64,000 nucleotides of DNA from Clavibacter californiensis (lineage in GTDB: Bacteria > Actinomycetota > Actinomycetes > Actinomycetales > Microbacteriaceae): assembly GCF_021952865.1 (NCBI RefSeq), contig NZ_CP040792.1, positions 434,001-498,000 of the forward strand, given 5' to 3'. The notes below the pieces were generated by a model. It was not told where the DNA came from, searched no databases, and saw only the letters and a program-made list of their open reading frames with translations. Position 1 is the stretch's first letter. Each line of letters starts with the position of its first letter. Of this stretch, positions 26,581 through 34,282 are shown piece by piece. The translations under genes and the position numbers were made by a program.

Positions 26581-27419
26581 CGGGTTCCTCTCGCTTCGCA
26601 GTGGTCGATCGAGTTCAGGTAGGCGCGCGTCAGCTCGGGTGTCGCGTGGAAGCGCGCGTCGGCGGGGCCGGTGGGGGAGCCGCGCCAGGCGTGGATCCGC
26701 AGCGGGCCGACGACGTGGTCGGGCCGCGGATCCAGCGGATGCGGCACGTTCGCGAGCAGCACGAGGAGCGGCATCTCGGCCACGAGCGTCACGTGCGTGC
26801 CGGGCCCAGCGGATCCTGTGGGCCGCAGCGCGCCGTCCTCCTCCACCCGCACGCCCTGGAAGAGGGAGACGCCGGGCGGCAGGTCGCGCCGGGTGAGGCC
26901 GTGCTTCGCGGCGGCCTTCACGAGCAGCGACCGGCCGCTCGGCGTGGGGCCCTCTGGCGCGGATCCGCCGTAGCGCCGGTCGTTGAGCGCGTCGGTCGAG
27001 GTGCCGCAGAGGGCGTCGTGGTGGCCCGAGGTGTCCTCGACGATGCTCGCGAGGATCCGGCCGTCCCCGCTCAGCAGCGGGGAGCCCTCGCCGAGGTACG
27101 CCTGCCACGGGATCTTGACGGTGTCGGCGACGTTCAGCCGCTCCCACGGGGCCTCCGCGTCGTAGAGCACGAGGTGCGCGCACGCGTCGCCCGTGGGGTC
27201 GTCGAGGCGGAGGCGGGATCCGCGCGCCAGCACCCGGTGCGCGTACCCGCCGGGCGCCACGGTCTCGGCCCAGGTGAGCTCCTCCGCCGCGACGCCCTCG
27301 GGCCGGAACGGGGACGAGGACGCAGGCACGTACGGCATCCACTCGCTCCGGCGGTCGGCCTGCGCGCGGGCGTCCGCGCGGGAGGCGGTGACGCTGTCGG
27401 TCGTGCGCAGGTCCCTCAT
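26577..27419 (-). CDS. DUF1989 protein, urea amidolyase-associated (second deiminase subunit-like)
   Basis: 280-residue DUF1989 member with a ~50-residue N-terminal extension. Conserved parts are GDACAHLVLYDA, ERLNVADTVKIPWQ, TSGHHDALCGTST, GVSLFQGVRVEEDG and VLLANVPHPLDPRP. Partner of the next gene; together they would convert carboxyguanidine to allophanate. The ATG at 27419 overlaps the permease stop by ATGA. A role in plain urea breakdown would not require these proteins. Confidence 0.87.
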   Translation of the reverse strand: MRDLRTTDSVTASRADARAQADRRSEWMPYVPASSSPFRPEGVAAEELTWAETVAPGGYAHRVLARGSRLRLDDPTGDACAHLVLYDAEAPWERLNVADTVKIPWQAYLGEGSPLLSGDGRILASIVEDTSGHHDALCGTSTDALNDRRYGGSAPEGPTPSGRSLLVKAAAKHGLTRRDLPPGVSLFQGVRVEEDGALRPTGSAGPGTHVTLVAEMPLLVLLANVPHPLDPRPDHVVGPLRIHAWRGSPTGPADARFHATPELTRAYLNSIDHCEARGTR

Positions 27420-29011
27420 CGGATGGACGCCCCCGCGGGCTCGACCACCGGGATCGTCGCCGTGGTCGGCACCTCCGTGAGCTGGATGGGCCCGTCGGAG
27501 CGGTGCCGCCACGCGTGGTAGCCCCATCCGACCAGCAGCGTCGCGCCGATGAAGAGGAGCGCGCTGTACTGCAGCCACCAGGACTCGCCCGTGAGGTCGT
27601 AGATCTCGGGGCGCGGCCAGATCAGGTTCACGGCCATGCCCGCCTGGAAGAGCACGGCGACGGCGTTGATCGGGATCCCCCAGCGGCCGAGCGTGAACAG
27701 CGGCTTGCCGTCCTCGTCGACGCCGCCGGCCGGGAAGCGGCCGCGGATCCGGGCGACCAGCAGCGGGCCGGTGACGCCGAGGTAGGCGAGGTACAGCATC
27801 GCGATACAGAGGCTCGAGAGCGCCGTGAAGATCGCCGACTGCCCGGCGTTGACCGCGAGCGCGAGCACCGCGCCGACCCCGACCACGACGGAGGTGAGCA
27901 CCGGCGTGCCCGTGCGCGGCGACACGCGCGCGAGCTGGCGGTGGAACGGCAGCGCCTTCTCGCGTGCCATCGAGTAGATCATCCGGGTGCCCGAGGTCTG
28001 CACGGCGAGCGTGCACGCGAACACCGCCACGGCGACCGCGCAGAGCAGCAGTCGGCCGCCGACCTCGCCGGCGACCGAGGTGATCACCCAGGCGAGGCCC
28101 TGCGTGGCGAGCTGCCCGTCGGTGAGGCTCGGTGCCGCGACGAGCGCGCCCACGATGAGCAGCGCCCCGCCGAGTCCGGAGACCGTGAGCGCCCGGATGA
28201 TCGTCTTGGGCGTCGTCTTCCGGGGGCTGTGGGTCTCCTCGGCGAGCTCGCCCGCGGAGTCGAAGCCGACCATCACGTAGGCGGCCATGAGGGACGAGGC
28301 GAGGAAGGCCCACACATAGGGCTCCTCGCTCGCGGATCCCGCGGTCGTGAACACCACCTCGGGTCCGCGCTTCGGCAGCAGGAACAGCACGGCGACGAGC
28401 GCGACGACGCCCACCATCTCGATGGCGACGCCCGCGGTCGTGACCCGCGCCATGAGCCGCACGCTGAGGATGTTCACGACCGTCGTGATGGCCAGCATGA
28501 TGATCCCGAGCAGCACCGCGTTCGCGGAGCCCGTGGGGGAGGCGACGGACGGATCCGCGTCCGGCCCGCCCACGATCTGGAACCCGGCCCAGATGGACGG
28601 CAGCACGGCCTGCACGGCGATGGCCGCGACGGCGACCGTGAGGATCTGGCCGACGATCATCGTCCAGCCGGTGAACCAGCCGAACGTGGTGCCCGCCAAC
28701 CTGCTCGACCACTGGAAGATCGCGCCCGAGATGGGCCACGACGCGGCGAGCTGCGCGAAGTTCAGCGCCACGAGCAGCTGGCCCACGAACACGATCGGCC
28801 AGGCCCAGAAGAAGGCGGCGCCCCCCAGCCCGAAGCCGAGGCCGAAGAGCTGGAACACGGTCGTGAGGATCGAGACGAAGGAGAACCCGGCCGCGAAGGA
28901 GGAGAACGGACCCACACCGCGATGCAGCTCCTGGGCGTAGCCGGGCGGGACGACGGGGGCGGGGGCCGTGGTGGGTGCCGCGGCCGATGAGGGGAGGTTC
29001 GGGGTGCTCAA
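27416..29011 (-). CDS. APC-superfamily amino acid/guanidine-type permease
   Basis: 531-residue membrane transporter with 12 predicted helices (first at ~38-60 FSSFAAGFSFVSILTTVFQL). The GFDSAGELAEETHSPRK segment between helices 6 and 7 is typical of the APC branch that sits beside urea/guanidine carboxylase genes. The start is a TTG at 29011, supported by GAGAGG 8 nt upstream; a GTG at 29027 lies in another frame. It is the first gene of the carboxylase operon and so the probable importer of its substrate. The promoter and operator lie at 29076-29120. Confidence 0.88.
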   Translation of the reverse strand: MSTPNLPSSAAAPTTAPAPVVPPGYAQELHRGVGPFSSFAAGFSFVSILTTVFQLFGLGFGLGGAAFFWAWPIVFVGQLLVALNFAQLAASWPISGAIFQWSSRLAGTTFGWFTGWTMIVGQILTVAVAAIAVQAVLPSIWAGFQIVGGPDADPSVASPTGSANAVLLGIIMLAITTVVNILSVRLMARVTTAGVAIEMVGVVALVAVLFLLPKRGPEVVFTTAGSASEEPYVWAFLASSLMAAYVMVGFDSAGELAEETHSPRKTTPKTIIRALTVSGLGGALLIVGALVAAPSLTDGQLATQGLAWVITSVAGEVGGRLLLCAVAVAVFACTLAVQTSGTRMIYSMAREKALPFHRQLARVSPRTGTPVLTSVVVGVGAVLALAVNAGQSAIFTALSSLCIAMLYLAYLGVTGPLLVARIRGRFPAGGVDEDGKPLFTLGRWGIPINAVAVLFQAGMAVNLIWPRPEIYDLTGESWWLQYSALLFIGATLLVGWGYHAWRHRSDGPIQLTEVPTTATIPVVEPAGASIR

Positions 29012-29075
29012 TGTTCTGGCCTCTCACGAGGGCGCGGTGGAGCAGGTGCGCCGGAGATCCGGTTGCCCGGTCGGA

Positions 29076-29120
29076 GTATCTATCGAGCGATAGGTATTTC
29101 CGTCCAGTGTGGTTCTGCCC
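29076..29120 (-). promoter_or_regulatory. predicted promoter and TetR-type operator of the guanidine/urea operon
   Basis: The perfect palindrome CTATCGAGCGATAG (29080-29093) lies between a minus-strand -35-like TGGACG and a -10-like TAGATA separated by 18 nt, about 65 nt before the TTG start. This is the classic layout for steric repression. The TetR protein at 21448 is the natural candidate to bind it. No guanidine-I riboswitch hallmarks are seen in this leader. Confidence 0.6.
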
Positions 29121-29288
29121 GGTATCGCCGCCGTTTCCCTCGTGTTACCGGCGTGTATCTTCTCCGGCGCGACGGATCCCGTGCCCGGCGGGGCCCGCCC
29201 GGGTGCCCGTCCGCCGGCCCGGTGCTCCTCCGGATCGGCTCCCGGGGGTGGGCGGCGGCGTCGCGGGTCGCCGGGAGGTGCGGTCGCG

Positions 29289-30077
29289 TCAGGCGCTGAC
29301 CGGCGGCAGCTCCGCCACGGCGACGCGGTCGCCCGCGGCGTCGCGGATCTCGACGGACGCGGCATCCTGGCGCAGCACGTCGGCGTTGAGGCGGCAGTCG
29401 ATGCGCACGGCGGATCCGAGCATCGTGCCGGAGGGGTGCTCGCCCCCCGCGGCGTCGACGACGACCACGGAGTAGCTGTCGCCGACCGTCAGGCCGTCGA
29501 CCGTGAGCAGCGTCTCCGTGCCCCAGGTGTGCGCGACGACCTCGCCCTCCACATCGACGCCCGCGGGCGCGCCCGCGAAGGACACGCCCTCGACGGCACC
29601 GAGCGTGCCGGCCGGTCCGGTCGCGACGTCGGCGCGCGGGGTCGCGAGGAACGCCCCGCCTGCCGCGCCGATGGCGAGGCAGGCTGCGGCGCCCGCGATC
29701 AGGAGCGCGACGCGGCGGGGGCGGGATCCACGGCGCGCGCGGTGCGCGTCGAGGTCTGCGGGCCGGTCCTCCGGCGTCGTCGTCGGGGTCGCCGCCGTGG
29801 GCTCGGCCTCGCCGCGCCCGTCCGCGATCAGGCCGACCCGGCGAGCCAGCTCGTCGCTGGGCTCCGCCTCCTGCCAGGCGCCGACGCCGCGGATCGCTGA
29901 CGGCAGCCCGCCGAGGAGCGCGAGCTCCTCGTCGATCGTCGGGTCGGCCGCGCGCATCGCATCCAGCTCCGCCGTCTCGGCGGGGGAGAGGTCGTCGGCG
30001 AGGGCAGCGGCGATGAGCTCGCCGCGGCGGTCCTCGGGCTCGAGCCCGTGCGGATCGGGTGTGCGGTCGTCGGTCAT
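29289..30077 (-). CDS. RskA-like membrane anti-sigma factor
   Basis: 262-residue single-pass protein. The cytosolic N-terminus (residues 1-~120) contains an anti-sigma segment (LSPAETAELDAMRAADPTID) without the zinc-binding HxxxCxxC, as in RskA. One membrane helix follows at ~126-146 (VALLIAGAAACLAIGAAGGAF), then an extracytosolic RskA-type beta domain (LTVDGLTVGDSYSVVVVDAA, HPSGTM). ATG at 30077 overlaps the sigma gene stop by ATGA. It should hold the ECF sigma factor at the membrane until proteolysis or an outside signal releases it. Confidence 0.88.
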   Translation of the reverse strand: MTDDRTPDPHGLEPEDRRGELIAAALADDLSPAETAELDAMRAADPTIDEELALLGGLPSAIRGVGAWQEAEPSDELARRVGLIADGRGEAEPTAATPTTTPEDRPADLDAHRARRGSRPRRVALLIAGAAACLAIGAAGGAFLATPRADVATGPAGTLGAVEGVSFAGAPAGVDVEGEVVAHTWGTETLLTVDGLTVGDSYSVVVVDAAGGEHPSGTMLGSAVRIDCRLNADVLRQDAASVEIRDAAGDRVAVAELPPVSA

Positions 30078-30625
30078 GCGGGATCCACTTCGTCGAGATG
30101 CGTGCGGAGGGCGCGGAGCGCGTGGAAGACGCGCGTGCGCAGGGTGGCGACGGGCACACCCGTGGCCGTGGAGAGCTCCTGGTAGCTGAGCCCGGTGAGA
30201 TGCACCGCGACGACGGCCTCGCGGTGCGCGTCGCTCAGGCGCGCGAGGCCCTCGACGAGACGCAGCCGGTCGAGCGGATCCGCATCCCGCGTCGCCTGCT
30301 CGGGCGCCTCGTCCTCGGCCACGATGCGCGGCGTGCGGGCCCGGGCGCGGTGCACGTCGAGGATCACCCGGCGCTCGATCGCGAACAGCCAGGTGCGCGC
30401 GCTGCCGCGCTCGCCGTCGAAGGAGTCCCGGGCGCGCCAGGCGCGGAGGAACGTCTCCTGCACGCAGTCCTCGGCGAGGCCGCGATCCTGCAGGGCGTTG
30501 ACCGCGAAGCCGAGCAGCGCACCGCCGTGCTCCGCGAACGCCTCGTGCACGTCGAAGCCGGGCGGGGACGCGCTCATCGTGCTCCGCTCGGGTGCAGGGG
30601 TCGGACGCGTCAGGACGAGCGCCAT
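30074..30625 (-). CDS. ECF RNA polymerase sigma factor (SigK/SigL-like, ECF19 group)
   Basis: 183-residue group 4 sigma factor: region 2 with LGFAVNALQDRGLAEDCVQETFLRAWRAR (quoted in part; the VQETFLRAW core is diagnostic), region 4 with LSYQELSTATGVPVATLRTRVFHALRALR. I keep the ATG at 30625 because GAGGGG lies 7 nt upstream; an ATG at 30577 is possible. Preceded by a TGAACG-N16-CGTATC promoter that matches the one in front of the divergent CHRD gene, so it appears autoregulated. Partner of the overlapping anti-sigma gene. Confidence 0.92.
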   Translation of the reverse strand: MALVLTRPTPAPERSTMSASPPGFDVHEAFAEHGGALLGFAVNALQDRGLAEDCVQETFLRAWRARDSFDGERGSARTWLFAIERRVILDVHRARARTPRIVAEDEAPEQATRDADPLDRLRLVEGLARLSDAHREAVVAVHLTGLSYQELSTATGVPVATLRTRVFHALRALRTHLDEVDPA

Positions 30626-30670
30626 CGTGATCCCCTCAGCCTAGGCGGCGGGTGCGCGCCCTCACCGGGG

Positions 30671-30698
30671 GATACGTCGGCGGGGGGCCCGGCGTTCA
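30671..30698 (-). promoter_or_regulatory. predicted ECF promoter of the sigma/anti-sigma operon
   Basis: Reading on the minus strand, TGAACG (30693-30698) and CGTATC (30671-30676) are separated by exactly 16 nt. The element lies 46 nt before the sigma gene start. It resembles the SigL consensus of mycobacteria (TGAACC-N16-CGT), and the same pattern occurs at 30764, which supports autoregulation. Confidence 0.75.
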
Positions 30699-30763
30699 TC
30701 CGTCGGGTGGGGAGGGACCGCGGATCGCCGCGACACGTGTCCCCGATCGATCTCGGTGACCGA

Positions 30764-30791
30764 TGAACGCCCGCCGCCTCCCGTGCGTATG
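30764..30791 (+). promoter_or_regulatory. predicted ECF promoter of the CHRD-protein gene
   Basis: TGAACG (30764-30769) and CGTATG (30786-30791) with a 16-nt spacer, 53 nt before the ATG at 30845. Eleven of twelve hexamer positions equal those of the promoter at 30671-30698, while the spacers differ, which is the signature of a shared sigma factor rather than a duplication. Confidence 0.75.
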
Positions 30792-30844
30792 CCCTGTCAG
30801 AAGCGGTGCCCACTCGGGTGCCCCACCACGAGAGGCTGCACGCG

Positions 30845-31555
30845 ATGACGCACACGAGACTCGTCCGGAACATGACCATCGGGGGCGCCGCCGCGGCCGC
30901 CCTCACCCTCCTCGCCGCGACGCCCGCGTCCGCCGAGACCACCGTCCCCGAGCCCGACCGCTTCACGAGCGCGTTCACCGTGATGGCCACGCCCGACCAG
31001 GTGCTCAACGCCGACGGCGTCGCGACCCCCGGCGAGCCCGGCGCCACCGGCCGCTTCGACCTCCGCCTCGACTCCGCGTCGAACACCATCTGCTACGACA
31101 TCACCCTCACGGGCGTCACCGGCGACTACCAGAGCCCGGCGAAGACGGCCACGCACATCCACCAGGCCGCCGTCGGCAAGGCCGGCCCGCCCCGCATCGC
31201 CTTCCCCAACCCGGTGGACGCCGGCAACGGCACCCGCACCAGCTCCGGCTGCATGCAGGGCCCCTTCACCACCGGGATCATGAACGCGCAGAACGAGGAC
31301 ACGGGCACGGGCTTCACGGTCGCGCAGATCGAGGCCGACCCGGCCTCGTTCGCGGCCGACACCCACACCGCGCCGTTCACGGCCGGTGCCGTGCGCGGCC
31401 AGCTGACCCAGGTGCCGGTCGGCGGCGTCGACACGGGCGCCGGCGGATCCGCGACCACGACCTCGGCCCTCCCGCTCGTCGCGGGCGGCGGTGCCGTCGC
31501 GCTCGCCGCGGCCGGCGTCGTCCTGATGCGCCGCCGCCTGGCGCAGGAGTCCTGA
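30845..31555 (+). CDS. secreted CHRD-domain protein
   Basis: 236-residue exported protein. Signal peptide ends at TPASAETT (residues ~1-32), the CHRD domain follows (FDLRLDSASNTICYDITLTG, THIHQAAVGKAGPPRIAFPNP with the characteristic His-Ile-His), and a C-terminal membrane helix LPLVAGGGAVALAAAGVVLM with an RRR stop anchors it. The true start is the ATG at 30845 (GAGAGG upstream). CHRD domains were described in chordin; bacterial forms are secreted and their ligand is unknown. Regulated by the neighbouring ECF sigma factor, to judge from its promoter, and followed by a sortase. Confidence 0.87.
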   Translation: MTHTRLVRNMTIGGAAAAALTLLAATPASAETTVPEPDRFTSAFTVMATPDQVLNADGVATPGEPGATGRFDLRLDSASNTICYDITLTGVTGDYQSPAKTATHIHQAAVGKAGPPRIAFPNPVDAGNGTRTSSGCMQGPFTTGIMNAQNEDTGTGFTVAQIEADPASFAADTHTAPFTAGAVRGQLTQVPVGGVDTGAGGSATTTSALPLVAGGGAVALAAAGVVLMRRRLAQES

Positions 31556-31560
31556 TCCCC

Positions 31561-32229
31561 GTGCACCGCAGCCCGGCTGGCGCGTCGCCCGCGCGGCACG
31601 CCCGCCGGGCCGTGGTGCTCGCGGCCGCGCTGATCCCGCTGGTCGCGCTCGCGGGCTGCGCTCCCGCGGAGCTCGAGGCGGCTCCTGCCGTCCCACCCGC
31701 GGCGGTCTCCGCCGAGCCGTCCGCGCCACCGACCGCCGCGCCGAGCGTCCGTCCCACGACCTCCCCCACGGTCGTGCAGGGTCTCGGCGCGGTCCCCACG
31801 AGCGTCGCCATCCCCGCCATCGACCTCGACCAGCCGCTCATCGACCTCGGGATCGCATCCGACGGCCGCATGGAGGTGCCCGTCGACTTCGACGACGTCG
31901 GCTGGTTCACGGGCGGCGGGCGTCCCGGCGGGCGCGGACCCACCGTGATCGCCGCGCACGTCGACTCGCGCGTGGGACCCGCCGCGTTCAGCCGGCTCGC
32001 CGAGCTCGGCGTGGGCGACGAGGTCACCGTGCAGCACGTCGACGGCGGATCCACGCGCTACGCCGTGACCGAGGTCGCCGACTTCGCCAAGGCCGACTTC
32101 CCGACCGCGCGCGTGTTCGGCGCGCAGCCCACCGACCAGCTGCGCCTCATCACCTGCGGCGGGATCTTCGACCGGAGCGTCGGCCACTACGAGGACAACC
32201 GCGTCGTGTTCGCGGAGCCCGTGGCCTGA
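31561..32229 (+). CDS. class F sortase, lipoprotein form
   Basis: 222-residue sortase. Lipobox LAGC (Cys33) and a Pro/Ala/Thr-rich linker to ~75, then the sortase barrel starting VAIPAIDLDQPLIDLG. Catalytic His133 in AAHVDS, Cys199 in LITCGG, and an Arg after it (Arg205 or Arg214). GTG at 31561, 5 nt after the CHRD stop, so the genes are probably one transcript and share the ECF promoter. Class F sortases have poorly known substrates. The LPVTG protein encoded at 45863 is a possible target. Confidence 0.87.
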   Translation: MHRSPAGASPARHARRAVVLAAALIPLVALAGCAPAELEAAPAVPPAAVSAEPSAPPTAAPSVRPTTSPTVVQGLGAVPTSVAIPAIDLDQPLIDLGIASDGRMEVPVDFDDVGWFTGGGRPGGRGPTVIAAHVDSRVGPAAFSRLAELGVGDEVTVQHVDGGSTRYAVTEVADFAKADFPTARVFGAQPTDQLRLITCGGIFDRSVGHYEDNRVVFAEPVA

Positions 32230-32255
32230 TCGGCGCGGCGCGGCGCGTGCGCGCG

Positions 32256-32522
32256 TCAGGCGGCCGGATCCTCGGGATCCACGCCGCCGGTGTCCGGCAG
32301 CCCCGCGCGCAGCCGCGCCGTGCGCTCGCGCACCAGCTCGAGCCGGGCCTCGTCGAGCGCGGCGGATGCGGCGAGCGTGCGGCGACCGCCGAACGCGACC
32401 CGCACCAGCACGACGAGCAGGACCGCGCCGAGCGCCACCAGCGCGACGGCGACGACCAGGACGATCGACCACCCGATGTCGTATGCGGTGGGCAGCAGGA
32501 TGCTGTCGGTGGTGTCGCCCAC
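32256..32522 (-). CDS. small single-pass membrane protein (tandem copy 2)
   Basis: 88 residues: a long hydrophobic helix IVLVVAVALVALGAVLLVVL, an FGGRRTLAASAAL junction, then an amphipathic cytosolic helix DEARLELVRERTARLRAGLP. It shares the order and the -EARLEL-RE-TARL- core with the protein encoded immediately upstream, so the two are tandem paralogues. GTG at 32522 lies 2 nt after the upstream stop. No known function. Confidence 0.75.
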   Translation of the reverse strand: MGDTTDSILLPTAYDIGWSIVLVVAVALVALGAVLLVVLVRVAFGGRRTLAASAALDEARLELVRERTARLRAGLPDTGGVDPEDPAA

Positions 32523-32524
32523 GC

Positions 32525-32788
32525 TCAGGCCGCCGGTCCTACGGGACCGGCGCCCGGGGCGTAGGGCCCGCTCGCCGCGTCCCCGTCGTCGGCCTGGAGC
32601 CGGGCGGTCTGCTCGCGGATGAGCTCGAGGCGCGCCTCCTGCAGCTCGGTCGTGACGAGCAGCGTGCGCCGCGCGACGATCGCGAGCCGGATGAGCACCA
32701 CGGTCGCGACGACCGAGAGGGCCACGAGCGCGAGGATCACGAGGATGTAGAGGGCGATGCCGATGCTGGCGCCGGAGGAGGAGATCAT
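32525..32788 (-). CDS. small single-pass membrane protein (tandem copy 1)
   Basis: 87 residues: N-terminal helix IGIALYILVILALVALSVVATVV, VARRTLLVTTELQ, then EARLELIREQTARLQADDGD. Paralogue of the next gene; the coiled-coil-prone segment could pair the two into a heterodimer. No enzymatic motif. Ends in a Gly/Pro-rich tail. ATG at 32788, monocistronic start after a spacer containing a terminator of another gene. Confidence 0.78.
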   Translation of the reverse strand: MISSSGASIGIALYILVILALVALSVVATVVLIRLAIVARRTLLVTTELQEARLELIREQTARLQADDGDAASGPYAPGAGPVGPAA

Positions 32789-32851
32789 CCCCCGAAGCTA
32801 TAGGCCGGGAGCGCTCCCCGGCGAGGGCCCTCCCGCACGGGGTCGGACGCC

Positions 32852-32886
32852 GACGGGCCCGGCCCCGTGGAGGAGCCGGGCCCGTC
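32852..32886 (-). terminator. hairpin after the first Ig-like repeat gene
   Basis: Perfect 12-bp GC stem (GACGGGCCCGGC at 32852-32863 and its complement at 32875-32886) with an 11-nt loop, 17 nt after the end of the gene at 32903. No T-run, probable terminator. Confidence 0.65.
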
Positions 32887-32902
32887 GCGGGTCGGATGCG
32901 GG

Positions 32903-34174
32903 TCAGCGCACCGTGACGCCTGCGCTCGCGCGCGCCTGGTTGTCGTACAGGTAGATGACGCCGCTGACCACGACGGTCACGGTGTGCCCGCGGTCCGCCT
33001 CCGTCAGCGTGTAGGTCTTCGCGGTCGCTCCGGTGATGGCCTTCCCGTCGCGCTTCCACTGGTAGCCGAGCTCGAGCGACGACGGCTTCCAGATGCCGGG
33101 CTGGGCGCTCAGCGTGCGGCCGACGACCGGGTTGCCGGTGATGCGCGGCGTGCCCGCGGTGATGACGGGCGCGGCGACCTTCTTCGTCTGCCCCGACGTG
33201 CGGGTCACGGGGACGTAGCCGTCGCGGGATCCGCGCACGGACACCGTGAGGCGGTGCCCGGCGTCGTATGCGTCGACCGTGCGGGTGGCGCCGGTCGCGC
33301 CGGGGATCCGCTCGCCGTCGCGGAACCACTGGTACTCGAGCGTCACGGGCGCGGGCTGCCAGAGGCCGGTGCGCACGGTGAGGGTGGATCCGTACTCGAC
33401 CGTCCCCAGGATCTGGGGCTGCGGAGCGGACGTGAGGGCCTGCGCGCCCGGCGCGCTCGCCGTGTCGCCCTCGATGTGCACGTAGCGCCAGGCGTCCGGG
33501 ATCGGGCCGAAGGTCAGGTCGAAGGCCACGCGCTTGCCGTAGCCCGGGGTGACGGTGACGGATCCGGTGCCGCCCGCGTCCACGAGCGCGCCGCCGTCGA
33601 TCTGGTAGAAGATGTCGCTCTCCTCGGGCGTGAAGCCGTTGAGGGCCGCGCGCACGTCCCAGCGGAACGTGACGGACGGGCCGTCCACGACCACCTCGGG
33701 CGTGTACTCGTCGGGGCCGCCGACCGACCGGACCTTCGTGGGCGCGGATGCCGTGCCGGTGACGGCGACGCCGTCCACGGTCCCGGCGACGCGCACGCTG
33801 ATGAGGTGCTCGCCGGGGGAGGCCGGGATGAAGACCTCGTCCTCGTCGCCGGAGACGCTGCCGGTCCCGTCCGAGAGCCAGGGGCCCACGCCGTCGAGCT
33901 GGTACTCGTAGCGCAGCCCGGTGTTGTCGTCGATGCCGCCGAGGTCCACCGAGATCACGCCGTGGAAGTTCGCGTCGGCGCCGTAGTCGAAGCCGTAGCC
34001 GCGCACGGTGGGCGCGGCGATGACGATCGCGGCTGCCTCGGTCGTCGAGTCGGCGGCGGGTGCGGGGGCGTCGGCCGCCTGCGCGGGCCCGACGCCCGCG
34101 AACGCGGTGCCCGCGGCGACCACGAGGCCGAGCGCGGTGAGGGGGAGCCGTCGTCCCCGTGTGGTGCGGATCAT
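32903..34174 (-). CDS. secreted Ig-like repeat protein (tandem paralogue A)
   Basis: 423-residue exported protein: signal peptide with cleavage near VGPAQAAD, a first part (residues ~50-240) with LRYEYQLDGVGPWLSDG and YTPEVVVDGPSVTFRWDVR, and two C-terminal repeats of the actinobacterial TGLWQPAPVTLEYQWFRDG type (GTVEYGSTLTVRTGLWQPAP, then RITGNPVVGRTLSAQPGIW). No cell-wall anchor. Same length and layout as the gene at 34283, so a recent tandem duplication that has since diverged. Probably a surface or secreted binding protein. Confidence 0.85.
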   Translation of the reverse strand: MIRTTRGRRLPLTALGLVVAAGTAFAGVGPAQAADAPAPAADSTTEAAAIVIAAPTVRGYGFDYGADANFHGVISVDLGGIDDNTGLRYEYQLDGVGPWLSDGTGSVSGDEDEVFIPASPGEHLISVRVAGTVDGVAVTGTASAPTKVRSVGGPDEYTPEVVVDGPSVTFRWDVRAALNGFTPEESDIFYQIDGGALVDAGGTGSVTVTPGYGKRVAFDLTFGPIPDAWRYVHIEGDTASAPGAQALTSAPQPQILGTVEYGSTLTVRTGLWQPAPVTLEYQWFRDGERIPGATGATRTVDAYDAGHRLTVSVRGSRDGYVPVTRTSGQTKKVAAPVITAGTPRITGNPVVGRTLSAQPGIWKPSSLELGYQWKRDGKAITGATAKTYTLTEADRGHTVTVVVSGVIYLYDNQARASAGVTVR

Positions 34175-34235
34175 GTGCGTTCCTTCTCTCCGGGGCTCCG
34201 GCGCCCCCGTCGATCCTCCCGACGGGTGCCCGCGA

Positions 34236-34266
34236 GCGCATGACCCCAGTCCGGGCCCCCACGGCG
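34236..34266 (-). promoter_or_regulatory. conserved upstream element of Ig-like gene A
   Basis: The minus-strand sequence CGCCGTGGG(GG)CCCG-AC-GGGG--ATGCGC lies 62-92 nt before the start. A near copy occupies the same distance in front of gene B (35621-35648). Both leaders also hold a small hairpin next to the start. This is a likely shared promoter or regulator site. Confidence 0.45.
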
Positions 34267-34282
34267 TGATGGAGGCGACCGT

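Noticed and set aside
29012-29288. A guanidine-I (ykkC) riboswitch in the permease leader
   Set aside because: I looked for the conserved ACGR and GGUCCGAGAG-like segments on the minus strand and did not find them. A palindromic operator is present instead.
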